DNA from: Ardenticatenaceae bacterium
GTDB taxonomy: Bacteria; Chloroflexota; Anaerolineae; Promineifilales; Promineifilaceae
DNA length: 64,000 nucleotides
NCBI GenBank assembly: GCA_020634315.1
Contig: JACKBV010000002.1
Coordinates: 124,001-188,000, forward strand
Direction: 5' to 3'
Shown here: positions 26,622 to 34,791 of the stretch, one piece after another
Position numbering within the stretch: the first letter of the stretch is position 1
Layout of the letters: each line of letters opens with the position of its first letter
The notes under the pieces: generated by a model
The model's input: the letters and a program-made list of their open reading frames with translations, nothing else
Told to the model about the DNA's origin: nothing
The model's database searches: none
Made by a program: the position numbers and the translations under genes

Positions 26622-26644
26622 AAAAAAGCGGCTTAAAGAGCCGC
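26622..26644 (-). terminator. Orphan rho-independent terminator (minus)
   Basis: GCGGCT-TAAAG-AGCCGC followed by six T residues on the minus strand. No gene precedes it on this strand within 300 bases. Confidence 0.75.
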
Positions 26645-26767
26645 CTTCTCCAGGGTATCGCAATAAAATTCTACCCAAGCCAACAAGAGTTGACAAACAA
26701 GGGGGGATTTCAAAGGAATTGCGTGGGGAGATCGGTGGTCAATGGGCCACAAATACTGGGGAAAAAC

Positions 26768-26818
26768 GGGTGTGATTAAAGAATTCATAAAAAATCTTTC
26801 ATGGTCACACCCTTTTTT
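26768..26818 (+). terminator. Orphan terminator-like hairpin (plus)
   Basis: GGGTGTGA (26768-26775) pairs with TCACACCC (26805-26812), directly followed by six T residues; the loop is long and contains an inner AAAGA/TCTTT pair. No gene precedes it on the plus strand. Confidence 0.55.
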
Positions 26819-26991
26819 GAGAATTTTCTATACATTTATGACGCAGTGCGTTCTATGCGCTTGACACGGAAACGGCCGTTGTTATACTTCTCACCAAAGA
26901 CCAATTCCCGGTTGCGTACGTGACGTAATGCGTATGGCCAGTCCTGAACGCACAATACGCCATATGCAATCAACAAAACAAGGAGACCGCC

Positions 26992-27312
26992 ATGCCTACC
27001 GCAAGTGATATTTTCAAAGAAATGCCCAAACGATTCAATGCCAGTGCTGCTGGCGACATCAACACCACCGTACAGTTTGATCTGTCCGGCGAAGGTGGCG
27101 GGCAGTGGCATGCCGCCATTGCCGATGGTGCCATCACCGTCAACAACGGCCCGGCAGACGCCCCGCAAGCCACCCTGATCATGGATGCCGAAGATTTTGT
27201 TGCCATGTCCACCGGCCAGTTGAATGCAATGGCTGCCTTCATGAGCGGCAAAATTAAGGTGGAAGGTGATTTGGGCACGATTATGAAACTGCAACCGGCA
27301 CTCGGCCTGTAG
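26992..27312 (+). CDS. SCP2 sterol-carrier-like protein
   Basis: A 106-residue single-domain protein of the SCP2 family, which binds sterols, acyl-CoA or other lipids in a hydrophobic tunnel. The pattern VQFDLSGEGGGQWHAAIADG, ATLIMDAEDFVAM and the C-terminal GKIKVEGDLGTIMKL is the whole domain. There is no signal peptide or fused enzyme. AAGGAG lies six bases upstream of the ATG. It is monocistronic, ending at a two-way terminator shared with the convergent amidohydrolase gene. Confidence 0.88.
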   Translation: MPTASDIFKEMPKRFNASAAGDINTTVQFDLSGEGGGQWHAAIADGAITVNNGPADAPQATLIMDAEDFVAMSTGQLNAMAAFMSGKIKVEGDLGTIMKLQPALGL

Positions 27313-27334
27313 TAGTGACTCTTTTATATGTACA

Positions 27335-27367
27335 AACAAAAGGCCCGCTTGATGCGGGCCTTTTTGT
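27335..27367. terminator. Bidirectional terminator
   Basis: GGCCCGC-TTGAT-GCGGGCC flanked by A- and T-tracts (AACAAAA and TTTTTGTT), between convergent genes. Confidence 0.9.
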
Positions 27368-29362
27368 TTAATCAGGGCCTTGTGTCAGGGCCAGTTCGGG
27401 GTAATCCTTGGGTTCGGCCGTTTCCGGATTAACACCAAACAGTTCCAACAACTCCGTAATCAGCCGCGCCTTTCGTTCCGCATCACTGCGTGACCAGGTA
27501 CGCGCCTTAATCTCCAGGAAATAGCCAGGCAAGGCTGGCTGCGTCACCTGATCCAGATTCACGGCAAAGTCTGTGCCGTGGTAAAGCACATGCCAGCGCA
27601 GTCGATCTTTGCACACACCAATCTCTGACTGTGGCGCAAAATATTCACGGTAAAAGCGGAGTGTCCGGTCTGCGGCGGCCAGGAAACGTGAGCGAGACAA
27701 CATCACCGCATTGGGGAATTGCATACGCTCCTCCTCGCCAATCAATGTCAGGCGGGAGCGCACCTGGAACGGCTCGCCTTGCTCATTGATGAATTCATCC
27801 TCGCGATAGCGCAGCCGCGCTACATCCGGATCATCTCCTGAAAAGAAGAAATAGGTGTCATACTGTTTGTAATGCGCGGCACGCACGATTTCCAGTTGGT
27901 CGCTTTCTAAAATTGCTTGAATCCGTTCGTGCGCGGTAACGGGCACTTTCACCTGCACTTCAAAGCTCTCTTGCCGCTCCACACCGGAGAGGAAGACCAG
28001 TTTGTTGTAGGGGCTGGCTTCCCGTTCGCGCACAAAATCGTCAATTTTGCCAGCGACAACGGCAGCGGCGGCTTTGGTGGCGGCTTCGTCAATGGTTGTC
28101 AAATCACGGTCACGCAACAGGAAACGGCCGTTACACATCACATGCACCACATCCGGCGCTTTCGTCGCATAAATCAGGCGCGAATACACAGCCTCAGTTT
28201 GATTGTGAAAATGAGGTTGGTTATGCACACCGTCCATATCAACAACAATCACATCCGCCCGCTTGCCCACTTCCAGACTGCCCGTGATCTCCTCCATGTG
28301 CAGCGCCCGCGCCCCGCCAATAGTCGCCATCTCCACAGCTTGTTTGGCGGGCAGCATCGTCGGATCATTGCTCGCGGTTTTTGCCAGGAGCGCCGCCAGC
28401 CGTGCTTCCTCTAGCATATCCAGGTCATTGTTACTGGCCGGGCCATCCGTGCCCACACCCACCTTCAAACCCATCTCCAACATCTGGCTCACCGGCGCAA
28501 TGCCGCTCGCCAGCTTCAAATTGCTGGTGGGACAATGCGCCACGCCCGCGCCCGCTTCCTTTAATAAGAACATCTCATCCCGATCCAGGTGAACGCAGTG
28601 CGCGGCCAATAATTTGGTATCCAGGATGCTGTTCTTTTCATTCCAATGCACCGTGCGCATATGATTTTGCGCCTGGCAATTTTCGAGTTCCAGCCGCGTT
28701 TCACCGATGTGCGTGTGAATGGGCACATCAAATGCACGCGCCAAATCGGCGCAAGCGCGGAGCATTTCTGGCGTGGCGGTATACCAGGCATGGGGCGCTA
28801 CGGCCGGTTGAATCAGCGGGTGATGGTTCCAACGCTCGATAAAGCGGCGGCAGAGGATAATGGCATCCTCATAAGTGGCGGCATCGGGTGCCGGAAAAAC
28901 GAGGACGGTCTGGCCTAACAATGCACGCATGCCAACAACGGCCGTTTCCTCGGCAATCGCTTCTTCAAAGTAGTACATGTCGGCGAAAGTGGTCACACCG
29001 GAGCGGATCATCTCGGCGCACGCCAGCCGCGTGCCCAATTTCACAAAATCGGGCGTCACGAACTCCCGCTCCAATGGCATCAGGTAGCCCAACCAGACAT
29101 CGAGGCGCAGGTCGTCATTTAAGCCGCGCAGCAAGGACATGGGCACGTGTGTATGCGCGTTGACCAGCCCTGGCATAATGACCTGTCCTTTGCAATCGAC
29201 TGTGGTAACGGCCGTATACGCTGCCCCAATTTCCGCCTGTGTGCCCACTGCGACAATGGAATCATCACGCACAGCAACGGCACCCGGCGAAAAAATGTCG
29301 TAACGGCCGTTCATCGTAATGACCACACCATTTACCAATAACACATCAACCTGTTCAGGCAT
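27368..29362 (-). CDS. Amidohydrolase (SAH/MTA-deaminase-like) fused to a CYTH-like domain
   Basis: A 664-residue fusion. Residues about 1-430 are a metal-dependent amidohydrolase of the S-adenosylhomocysteine/methylthioadenosine deaminase group: GLVNAHTHVPMSLLRG with the HxH metal pair, HTHIGE, AAHCVHLD and GVGTDGPASNNDLDML with the catalytic Asp. The C-terminal part (about 490-640) looks like a CYTH domain, the fold of class IV adenylate cyclases and thiamine triphosphatases: KQYDTYF, LRYRED, then YFLEIKARTWS with the acidic/basic strand pattern. The ATG at 29362 is preferred, seven bases after AAGGAG; another ATG lies one codon upstream. Divergent from the nucleoside phosphorylase, which also belongs to purine/pyrimidine salvage. 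Confidence 0.82.
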   Translation of the reverse strand: MPEQVDVLLVNGVVITMNGRYDIFSPGAVAVRDDSIVAVGTQAEIGAAYTAVTTVDCKGQVIMPGLVNAHTHVPMSLLRGLNDDLRLDVWLGYLMPLEREFVTPDFVKLGTRLACAEMIRSGVTTFADMYYFEEAIAEETAVVGMRALLGQTVLVFPAPDAATYEDAIILCRRFIERWNHHPLIQPAVAPHAWYTATPEMLRACADLARAFDVPIHTHIGETRLELENCQAQNHMRTVHWNEKNSILDTKLLAAHCVHLDRDEMFLLKEAGAGVAHCPTSNLKLASGIAPVSQMLEMGLKVGVGTDGPASNNDLDMLEEARLAALLAKTASNDPTMLPAKQAVEMATIGGARALHMEEITGSLEVGKRADVIVVDMDGVHNQPHFHNQTEAVYSRLIYATKAPDVVHVMCNGRFLLRDRDLTTIDEAATKAAAAVVAGKIDDFVREREASPYNKLVFLSGVERQESFEVQVKVPVTAHERIQAILESDQLEIVRAAHYKQYDTYFFFSGDDPDVARLRYREDEFINEQGEPFQVRSRLTLIGEEERMQFPNAVMLSRSRFLAAADRTLRFYREYFAPQSEIGVCKDRLRWHVLYHGTDFAVNLDQVTQPALPGYFLEIKARTWSRSDAERKARLITELLELFGVNPETAEPKDYPELALTQGPD

Positions 29363-29518
29363 CATATCGCTCCTTCTAACCATGCAGCGCGATTCCACAA
29401 ATCACACCACACCTTTTCACCAGAGAATTAGGAGATTAGAGAACCAGGAAAATCCCCCAAGTCCCTGCACCAGCTTCGCGCTTCATTTATGTAATCTACT
29501 GATTATACCGATTCCTGT

Positions 29519-29524
29519 TATAAT
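29519..29524 (+). promoter_or_regulatory. Candidate -10 element of the phosphorylase gene
   Basis: A consensus TATAAT 45 bases before the chosen ATG; the -35 position (CTACTG) matches poorly. Confidence 0.4.
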
Positions 29525-29568
29525 CGGAAAACAGCCTCAACAATTTACTTGCAGTGAGCAACGACGTC

Positions 29569-30873
29569 ATGAGAATTATTGATTTAATCGAAAAAAAGCG
29601 GGACGGGAATGAGCTATCAACAGATGAGATCAATTGGTTCATCACCGCCTATACGGCCGATCACATCCCCGACTACCAGGTCTCGGCCTTGTTAATGGCT
29701 ATCCTCTTTCGCGGCATGAACCGCCGCGAAACCGTCGATCTAACACGCGCAATTGCCTATTCTGGCGACCAACTCGACCTGCACGATGTCGCCCCCTTTG
29801 TCGTCGACAAACATTCATCGGGCGGCGTCGGTGACAAAACCACCCTCGTCGTGCAGCCATTAGTCGCCGCCTGCGGCATCCCTGTAGGCAAAATGAGCGG
29901 TCGCGGCCTTGGTTCCAGCGGCGGCACACTGGACAAAATGGAATCCATCAACGGCTGGCATTTTGAAATGAGCCTGGAACAATTCAAGCGCCAACTTGGC
30001 AACATCGGCCTCGTCCTCTCCGGACAAACGACGGAACTGGCTCCGGCCGATGGCAAATTGTATGCGCTGCGCGATGTCACCGGCACAGTTGCCAGCATGC
30101 CGCTAATTGCCGCCTCCATCATGTCCAAAAAATTGGCGGCTGGCGCTGATGCCATTGTTCTTGATGTGAAAAGCGGCAGCGGCGCCTTTATGCACACCGT
30201 CGCAGAAGCCCGCCAATTGGCGCGAATCATGGTCGATATTGGCAAAGACGCCGGACGCAAAACGGTTGCGCTTATCTCCGACATGAATCAGCCATTGGGG
30301 CATGCCATTGGCAATGCCCTCGAAGTGCGCGAAGCAATTGCCACCCTCCATGGTGATGGCCCACACAGCTTTTGGGAACATTGCCTGGACGTCGCCGGAT
30401 ACATGCTGCTGCTGGCCGACAAAGCCAGCACATTGGCCGCAGCGAAGGCACAGGTAACGGCCGTTCGCGATCAAGGGCTTGCCTGGCAAAAATTCCGCGA
30501 CATGGTCGCCGCGCAAGGTGGCGACGTGGCGCAGATAGACAATCCCAACACACTGCCCACAGCCCGCTGTGTCGAGCCAATTTCCGCTCCGCAAACAGGC
30601 ACCCTGGCGGCAATGGACACCACCGCCATTGGCTGGGCTTGCGTGCGCCTCGGCGGCGGACGCATGAGCAAAAGCGACCAAATTGACCACGCGGTTGGTT
30701 TTGTCTTGCCCGCTAAAATTGGCAACCATTTTCAGGCAGGGGAAACGATGGGTTTCATCCATGCCAACGACCCTGACAAATTGAACCAGGCACGCAGCGA
30801 AATTTTGGCTGCGCTCACCTGGTCTGATACCCCGGTTGAACCGCTGCCACATATTTATGACGTGGTCACATAA
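29569..30873 (+). CDS. deoA: Pyrimidine-nucleoside (thymidine) phosphorylase
   Basis: A 434-residue enzyme that cleaves thymidine (and in the pyrimidine-nucleoside group also uridine) with phosphate. Signature KHSSGGVGDKTTLVV and SGRGLGSSGGTLDKMESI (usually SGRGLGHTGGTLDK) mark the phosphate and substrate site; SMPLIAASIMSKKLA and VLDVKSGSGAFM complete it. The ATG at 29569 is preferred since the family begins with M-R-x-x-D-L-I-x-x-K; a GTG lies five codons upstream. The gene lies near the patatin and polyphosphate glucokinase genes on the same strand. The symbol deoA is used for the enzyme; pdp is equally possible. Confidence 0.9.
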   Translation: MRIIDLIEKKRDGNELSTDEINWFITAYTADHIPDYQVSALLMAILFRGMNRRETVDLTRAIAYSGDQLDLHDVAPFVVDKHSSGGVGDKTTLVVQPLVAACGIPVGKMSGRGLGSSGGTLDKMESINGWHFEMSLEQFKRQLGNIGLVLSGQTTELAPADGKLYALRDVTGTVASMPLIAASIMSKKLAAGADAIVLDVKSGSGAFMHTVAEARQLARIMVDIGKDAGRKTVALISDMNQPLGHAIGNALEVREAIATLHGDGPHSFWEHCLDVAGYMLLLADKASTLAAAKAQVTAVRDQGLAWQKFRDMVAAQGGDVAQIDNPNTLPTARCVEPISAPQTGTLAAMDTTAIGWACVRLGGGRMSKSDQIDHAVGFVLPAKIGNHFQAGETMGFIHANDPDKLNQARSEILAALTWSDTPVEPLPHIYDVVT

Positions 30874-30964
30874 GCACGCATGGAATCGCCCCCTGGCACA
30901 TAACATGTTCACAGACGGTTCCATGAAGGCTGGCTAAACGCAGGTCTACAAAGGAAAGGGGTTT

Positions 30965-31831
30965 ATGACGAAGATTGGTCTGGCTTTAGGCGGTGGGGGA
31001 GCACGCGGCGCGGCTCACATTGGTGTGCTGATGGAATTAGAGCGGCTGGGGATACGGCCGTCTCTCATCACCGGCACCAGCATCGGCGGCATCATTGGCG
31101 CATTAGTCGCTTTTGGGCTGCGCACAGATGATCTCAAAGCCCTCTTCAAATACTTCACAGTTGGCAACATTTACGGCCTGCCAGGCGGTACCGCCGCACT
31201 CAGCACCAACACCAAAATCGAAAAGATACTGCAAGACGCAATCGGCCGTCCCACCTTTGCCGATCTCAAAATCCCCCTGGCATTGGTCACAACCGATCTT
31301 GTCACCCGCAAAGAAGTCATTTTAGATGAAGGCGACCTGATCGAAGCCGTGCTGGCGACGATGGCCCTCCCCGTCATTTTCCCGCCAGTCAAACGTGGCA
31401 AGCACATTTTGGCAGATGGCGGCATGCTCAACAACGTCCCCTTCGACATTGCCCGCGCACGCGGCGCGACCTATGTCATTGCCGTCAGCCTCTCCAACAG
31501 CGCTCCATATGGCACGCCCATCGAAGAAAGCGCCCCCCCACCCGATGTCATCAGCCGCGCCCTCGCTTTCACCAAACGCCGCCCCACACTTCAGATCCTT
31601 TCGGTCATAACCGACATCTGGTCAGATGTCACCCTTAGAACACGGCTGGCGCTTACACAACCAGAGATTTTGCTCGAACCCGACATGGGCACGATTGGTA
31701 TTTTTGACACACACAGACTCGACGAAGGTGTTCAGGCAGGCCAACAAGCCGTGCGGGCTGTTGAAGCCAGGCTGTTGGCCGATTTAGATTTAATCAACAG
31801 CGAACTTGAAGACACACACACAAATCTGTAG
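30965..31831 (+). CDS. Patatin-like phospholipase (RssA type)
   Basis: A 288-residue patatin-like serine hydrolase. The oxyanion loop GGGGARG (about residues 9-15), the nucleophile elbow GTSIGG (Ser about 41) and the catalytic DGG (Asp in ILADGGMLNNVPF) give a complete Ser-Asp dyad. No signal peptide, so it works in the cytoplasm or on the inner membrane face; such RssA-like proteins hydrolyse phospholipids or acyl esters. A purine-rich ribosome-binding site (AAAGGAAAGGGG) precedes the ATG. The polyphosphate glucokinase begins 43 bases after its stop and is likely in the same transcript. Confidence 0.88.
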   Translation: MTKIGLALGGGGARGAAHIGVLMELERLGIRPSLITGTSIGGIIGALVAFGLRTDDLKALFKYFTVGNIYGLPGGTAALSTNTKIEKILQDAIGRPTFADLKIPLALVTTDLVTRKEVILDEGDLIEAVLATMALPVIFPPVKRGKHILADGGMLNNVPFDIARARGATYVIAVSLSNSAPYGTPIEESAPPPDVISRALAFTKRRPTLQILSVITDIWSDVTLRTRLALTQPEILLEPDMGTIGIFDTHRLDEGVQAGQQAVRAVEARLLADLDLINSELEDTHTNL

Positions 31832-31874
31832 CGCGATTGAACCAATCACGCTGCACCCACAAAGGAGGCATAAC

Positions 31875-32621
31875 ATGCAGGTACTTGGTATAGATTTTGG
31901 TGGGTCAGGCATCAAAGGCGCATTGGTTGATACGGAAACAGGCGAATTAGTCACAGAGCGTATTCGTATCCCCACCCCACAACCGGCAAATCCCGATCTC
32001 GTCATCCCCGTCATGAAGCAGCTTGCGCAAGAATTTAGCTACAACGGGCCAATTGGCGTGGGCATGCCATCTCGTGTCTTGGATGGCATTGTGACCAGCG
32101 CCGCCAACATTGACGATGCATGGATCAATTATCCGGGGCAAGAGGCTATTGCTCAGGCGACGGGCTGTCCCGTTACGCTGCTGAATGACGCCGATGTCGC
32201 CGCCATTGCAGAGATACACTTTGGGGCGGGTCGCGGCGAAAAGGGCATTGTAATGGTCTTCACCCTGGGCACAGGAATTGGCAGCTCCATGTTTGTGCAT
32301 GGGCATCTGGTGCCGAATCTGGAATTGGGGCATCTCTATTTGCGCGGGCAAAAGCTAGACGCCGAGTATTATGCATCGGATCGCATCCGCCAGGAAAAAG
32401 AAATGAGTTGGAAAAAATGGGGGCGGCGCCTCAATGTTTATTTCCAACACATTGAGTTCTTGTTTTCACCGCAGTTAATCATTATCGGCGGTGGCGTCAG
32501 CAAAAAACATGCCAAGTTTTTGCCTTATCTTGACTTGCGGGCGCGTGTGACGCCAGCGGTGCTGCGCAATGAAGCTGGCATTGTCGGCGCAGCCGTGGCG
32601 GCGATCACGGAGGAAAATTAA
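31875..32621 (+). CDS. ppgK: Polyphosphate glucokinase (ROK family)
   Basis: A 248-residue ROK kinase that phosphorylates glucose, using polyphosphate as donor. DFGGSGIKG (phosphate motif) together with TGELVTERIRIPTP is typical of the polyphosphate-dependent type; LLNDADVAAIAE carries the catalytic Asp, and TLGTGIGSSMF and ELGH the adenosine/sugar-binding parts. The ATG at 31875 is chosen for its AAGGAGG six bases upstream; a longer frame starts inside the patatin gene. The stop codon directly precedes the ATG of the next gene, a secreted protein, so they are translationally linked. Confidence 0.9.
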   Translation: MQVLGIDFGGSGIKGALVDTETGELVTERIRIPTPQPANPDLVIPVMKQLAQEFSYNGPIGVGMPSRVLDGIVTSAANIDDAWINYPGQEAIAQATGCPVTLLNDADVAAIAEIHFGAGRGEKGIVMVFTLGTGIGSSMFVHGHLVPNLELGHLYLRGQKLDAEYYASDRIRQEKEMSWKKWGRRLNVYFQHIEFLFSPQLIIIGGGVSKKHAKFLPYLDLRARVTPAVLRNEAGIVGAAVAAITEEN

Positions 32622-34295
32622 ATGAAACGTTGGCTCACAACACTTGGATTTCTTTTGCTGGGATTGGTTTTAGGCGTATTGGCTAATCAATTGCTGGCGC
32701 AGGGTGATGAGCTAAGCGCTAATCCTGACGCGCCGGTCGTCGCCATGGATGGCAGTTTTACGTATCAGGGTGAACTGCAAGACGGCAACACGCTTATTGA
32801 TAATGTGTGTGATTTTCAATTTAGCCTGTGGGACGCGGCGAATGGCGGGGCACAGGTTGGCAGCACGCAAACGAGTGGTGGTGTTGTGGTCAGTAACGGC
32901 CGTTTCGCCATCCTTCTCAACAATCTCAACCAATTTGGCAGTAATCCATTTAGCGGTGACGCGCGTTGGCTGGAAATCGCCGTGCGCTGCCCATCTGGCA
33001 GCGGCACTTACACCATGTTGACGCCACGTCAGGCATTGACAGCAGCGCCTTATGCGCACGGGCTGCGCCCCGGAGCCGTAATTTCTGGGCTGGTTTCCGG
33101 CGGCGGTGCAGGCTTGCGCGTCGTCAACACAATGACCAGCGGCGGCAATCATGGCATTGTTGGCGAGACAGAAGCGGGCGGTGGGCGCGGCGTTTTTGGC
33201 TATGCCAGCGCCAATTCTGGCGCAACGGTCGGCGTCTATGGACAGGCCGATTCGGCCAGCGGCAGCGGTGTGGTCGGTGTGTCTGATGCGTACAGTGGCA
33301 GCGGCTACACAGCGGGTGTTGTCGGTGTGTCGAACACCAATGCGGGCGTTATTGGCTACAGCAATGGCAGCACGGTACCGGCAATTGCTGGCTACCACGG
33401 CGGGAACGGCCCGGCCATTTATGGCAGTGGTGGTGGGGCGTATGCGGCTGTCGAAGGGCTGCGTAGTGATGACGGAACGGCCGTTGCCGGGTATAGCAGT
33501 GGCGGCACCGGTGTCTATGGCTATGGTGGCAATACACCCGGTGGCTATGGTGGCTATTTCATTCATGAAGGGGGCGGCTACGGCTTGTATGCGCAAGGCA
33601 ATTTGAACGATTCAATCCGCGTTGGCGCATCCAATGACGACGGCATTCAGGTCTCGGACGGAGTTGATTATCCCAATTACGGCGTGTATGTACCCTCGCC
33701 CGGTGTACCAGAAACAGCATTGCTGGTGCAGACAGCCGAGGTTAATGGCGAATGGGCGCTCAGCACCCAGGATAAAATTCAAGCTGCAAATGTCACGTTT
33801 CAATCGTTGACGTTGTTGGCACAGGTTGATGGAGCAGATGCGCTTAGCGCAGGGGATGTGGTCGCTGTCTCTGGCATTGCCACGCCTTTACCAGACAGTC
33901 ACGAGCAAATGCCGCTCGTTCGCCTGGCAGATGCAAGCACATGGACAGGTGTTGTTGGCGTGGTCGAAACGCGCATGCTTTACCAGGTCGCGCCGGGCAA
34001 AGAGGTGGAAGGGGAAATGATCTGGCACAGCACTGATGGCCTCGCGCAGCCGGGAGATTATGTTTCGCTGACGATTTATGGTGTGGCACAGGTGAAGGTG
34101 GGGGAAACGGCCGTTTCATCTATCACTTCCGGCCAACGCCTGACAGCAGCGGAAACACCGGGTTATGCCCGTGCCTTACGCACAGAAACCATCAACGGCA
34201 TGGTCATTAGCGAAGGTGCGCCCGTCATTGGCATTGCGCTGGACAGCCCTGACCCGGCAACGGGTCTTGTGCCGGTTTTAGTCACGCTGCGCTAG
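32622..34295 (+). CDS. Exported Gly-rich beta-repeat protein
   Basis: A 557-residue exported protein with a signal peptide (1-27). Residues about 45-150 hold a conserved domain (FTYQGELQDGNTLIDN, DFQFSLWDAANGG, ITV-like RWLEIAVRCPSG, LTPRQALTAAPYA) known as a stand-alone module before Gly-rich repeats in many environmental bacteria. About 150-360 is rich in G-V-x-G and G-Y-G patterns (GVYGQADSASGSGVVGVS, GVYGYGGNTPGGYGG), consistent with stacked beta strands. The C-terminal 190 residues (ETALLVQTAEVNGEW, QVAPGKEVEGEM, SGQRLTAAETPGYARAL) resemble a tail-fibre-head domain. The gene starts immediately after the ppgK stop, so it sits in that operon, though the link in function is not evident. Confidence 0.75.
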   Translation: MKRWLTTLGFLLLGLVLGVLANQLLAQGDELSANPDAPVVAMDGSFTYQGELQDGNTLIDNVCDFQFSLWDAANGGAQVGSTQTSGGVVVSNGRFAILLNNLNQFGSNPFSGDARWLEIAVRCPSGSGTYTMLTPRQALTAAPYAHGLRPGAVISGLVSGGGAGLRVVNTMTSGGNHGIVGETEAGGGRGVFGYASANSGATVGVYGQADSASGSGVVGVSDAYSGSGYTAGVVGVSNTNAGVIGYSNGSTVPAIAGYHGGNGPAIYGSGGGAYAAVEGLRSDDGTAVAGYSSGGTGVYGYGGNTPGGYGGYFIHEGGGYGLYAQGNLNDSIRVGASNDDGIQVSDGVDYPNYGVYVPSPGVPETALLVQTAEVNGEWALSTQDKIQAANVTFQSLTLLAQVDGADALSAGDVVAVSGIATPLPDSHEQMPLVRLADASTWTGVVGVVETRMLYQVAPGKEVEGEMIWHSTDGLAQPGDYVSLTIYGVAQVKVGETAVSSITSGQRLTAAETPGYARALRTETINGMVISEGAPVIGIALDSPDPATGLVPVLVTLR

Positions 34296-34305
34296 GGTGA
34301 CAGCC

Positions 34306-34581
34306 ATGAAACGCAACTATATCGTTTTTTTGGTGACGGTTGTTCTCTGCTTGTTGTTGGTCGGTGTGGTAACGGCCGTGCCCACAGCCCTCAACATTCC
34401 CTGGTGGACAATGGACAACGGCGGCGGCACATCGAGCGGTGGCGGCTACACACTCTCTGGCACAATTGGACAGCCAGAGGTAGGCATTGTGCAAAGCGGC
34501 AGCTACACACTGGGCAGCGGCTTCTGGCAAGGGGGCGAAATCCCCGACACGAACCTCATCTTCCTGCCGCTTATCCAGTAA
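34306..34581 (+). CDS. Small exported protein ending in FLPLI
   Basis: A 91-residue exported protein: signal peptide to about residue 25, then WWTMDNGGG and two copies of the motif SGG-YTLSG / GSYTLGSGFW, and a C-terminal NLIFLPLIQ. The motif set (SGGGYTLSGTIGQPE, then QSGSYTLGSGFWQGG) recurs as a small module in many Chloroflexota exported proteins. The ATG at 34306 is preferred over a GTG three codons upstream. It follows the previous gene by ten bases and ends at a two-way terminator, so it closes the ppgK-containing operon. The function is not known. Confidence 0.65.
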   Translation: MKRNYIVFLVTVVLCLLLVGVVTAVPTALNIPWWTMDNGGGTSSGGGYTLSGTIGQPEVGIVQSGSYTLGSGFWQGGEIPDTNLIFLPLIQ

Positions 34582-34610
34582 ACAAGAAACAGTAGACATC
34601 TCTACGTAGA

Positions 34611-34666
34611 AAAAGACAGCTTTTCGCCGATCGAGACAGAACGTCTCGGCGAAAGCTGTCTTTTTT
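34611..34666 (+). terminator. Strong terminator closing the ppgK operon
   Basis: AAAAGACAGCTTTTCGCCGA pairs with TCGGCGAAAGCTGTCTTTT around a loop with an inner GAGAC/GTCTC pair, followed by a run of T residues. A-tracts on the other side make it usable in both directions. Confidence 0.9.
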
Positions 34667-34728
34667 CTTGCTGTTTAGGCCAGCAGCACATAACTTTTAC
34701 AAGTTAGGATGCTAAAACAAGTTGGGCA

Positions 34729-34762
34729 AGATTGGTTCAACCTTCGGAGATTGAACCAATCT
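34729..34762. repeat. Inverted repeat, GGTTCAA family (copy 1)
   Basis: AGATTGGTTCAA and TTGAACCAATCT (12 bp, perfect) around CCTTCGGAGA, followed by AAA but without a T-run on either strand. A related element lies at 50610-50646; both contain GGTTCAA / TTGAACC and are followed by TCTAAA. Confidence 0.75.
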
Positions 34763-34791
34763 AAATGGACAAGTTATTTAGCCCACGTTCC

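Larger units (their letters stand above)
26495..26991. other. Intergenic region with two orphan terminator hairpins
   Basis: No protein gene is supported. It holds the upstream region of the large glycoside-hydrolase-like gene, two intrinsic terminators of opposite polarity (26622-26644 minus, 26768-26818 plus) that do not follow any gene, and, near 26880, one palindrome copy. From about 26915 to 26965 it has words such as GTAATGCGTA and CAATACGCCATATG resembling the inverted repeat at 16635. A small non-coding RNA could end at either terminator. Confidence 0.5.

Noticed and set aside
34729..34762. GGTTCAA inverted repeat as a terminator
   Set aside because: No T-run on either strand, and a strong terminator already lies 60 bases upstream.
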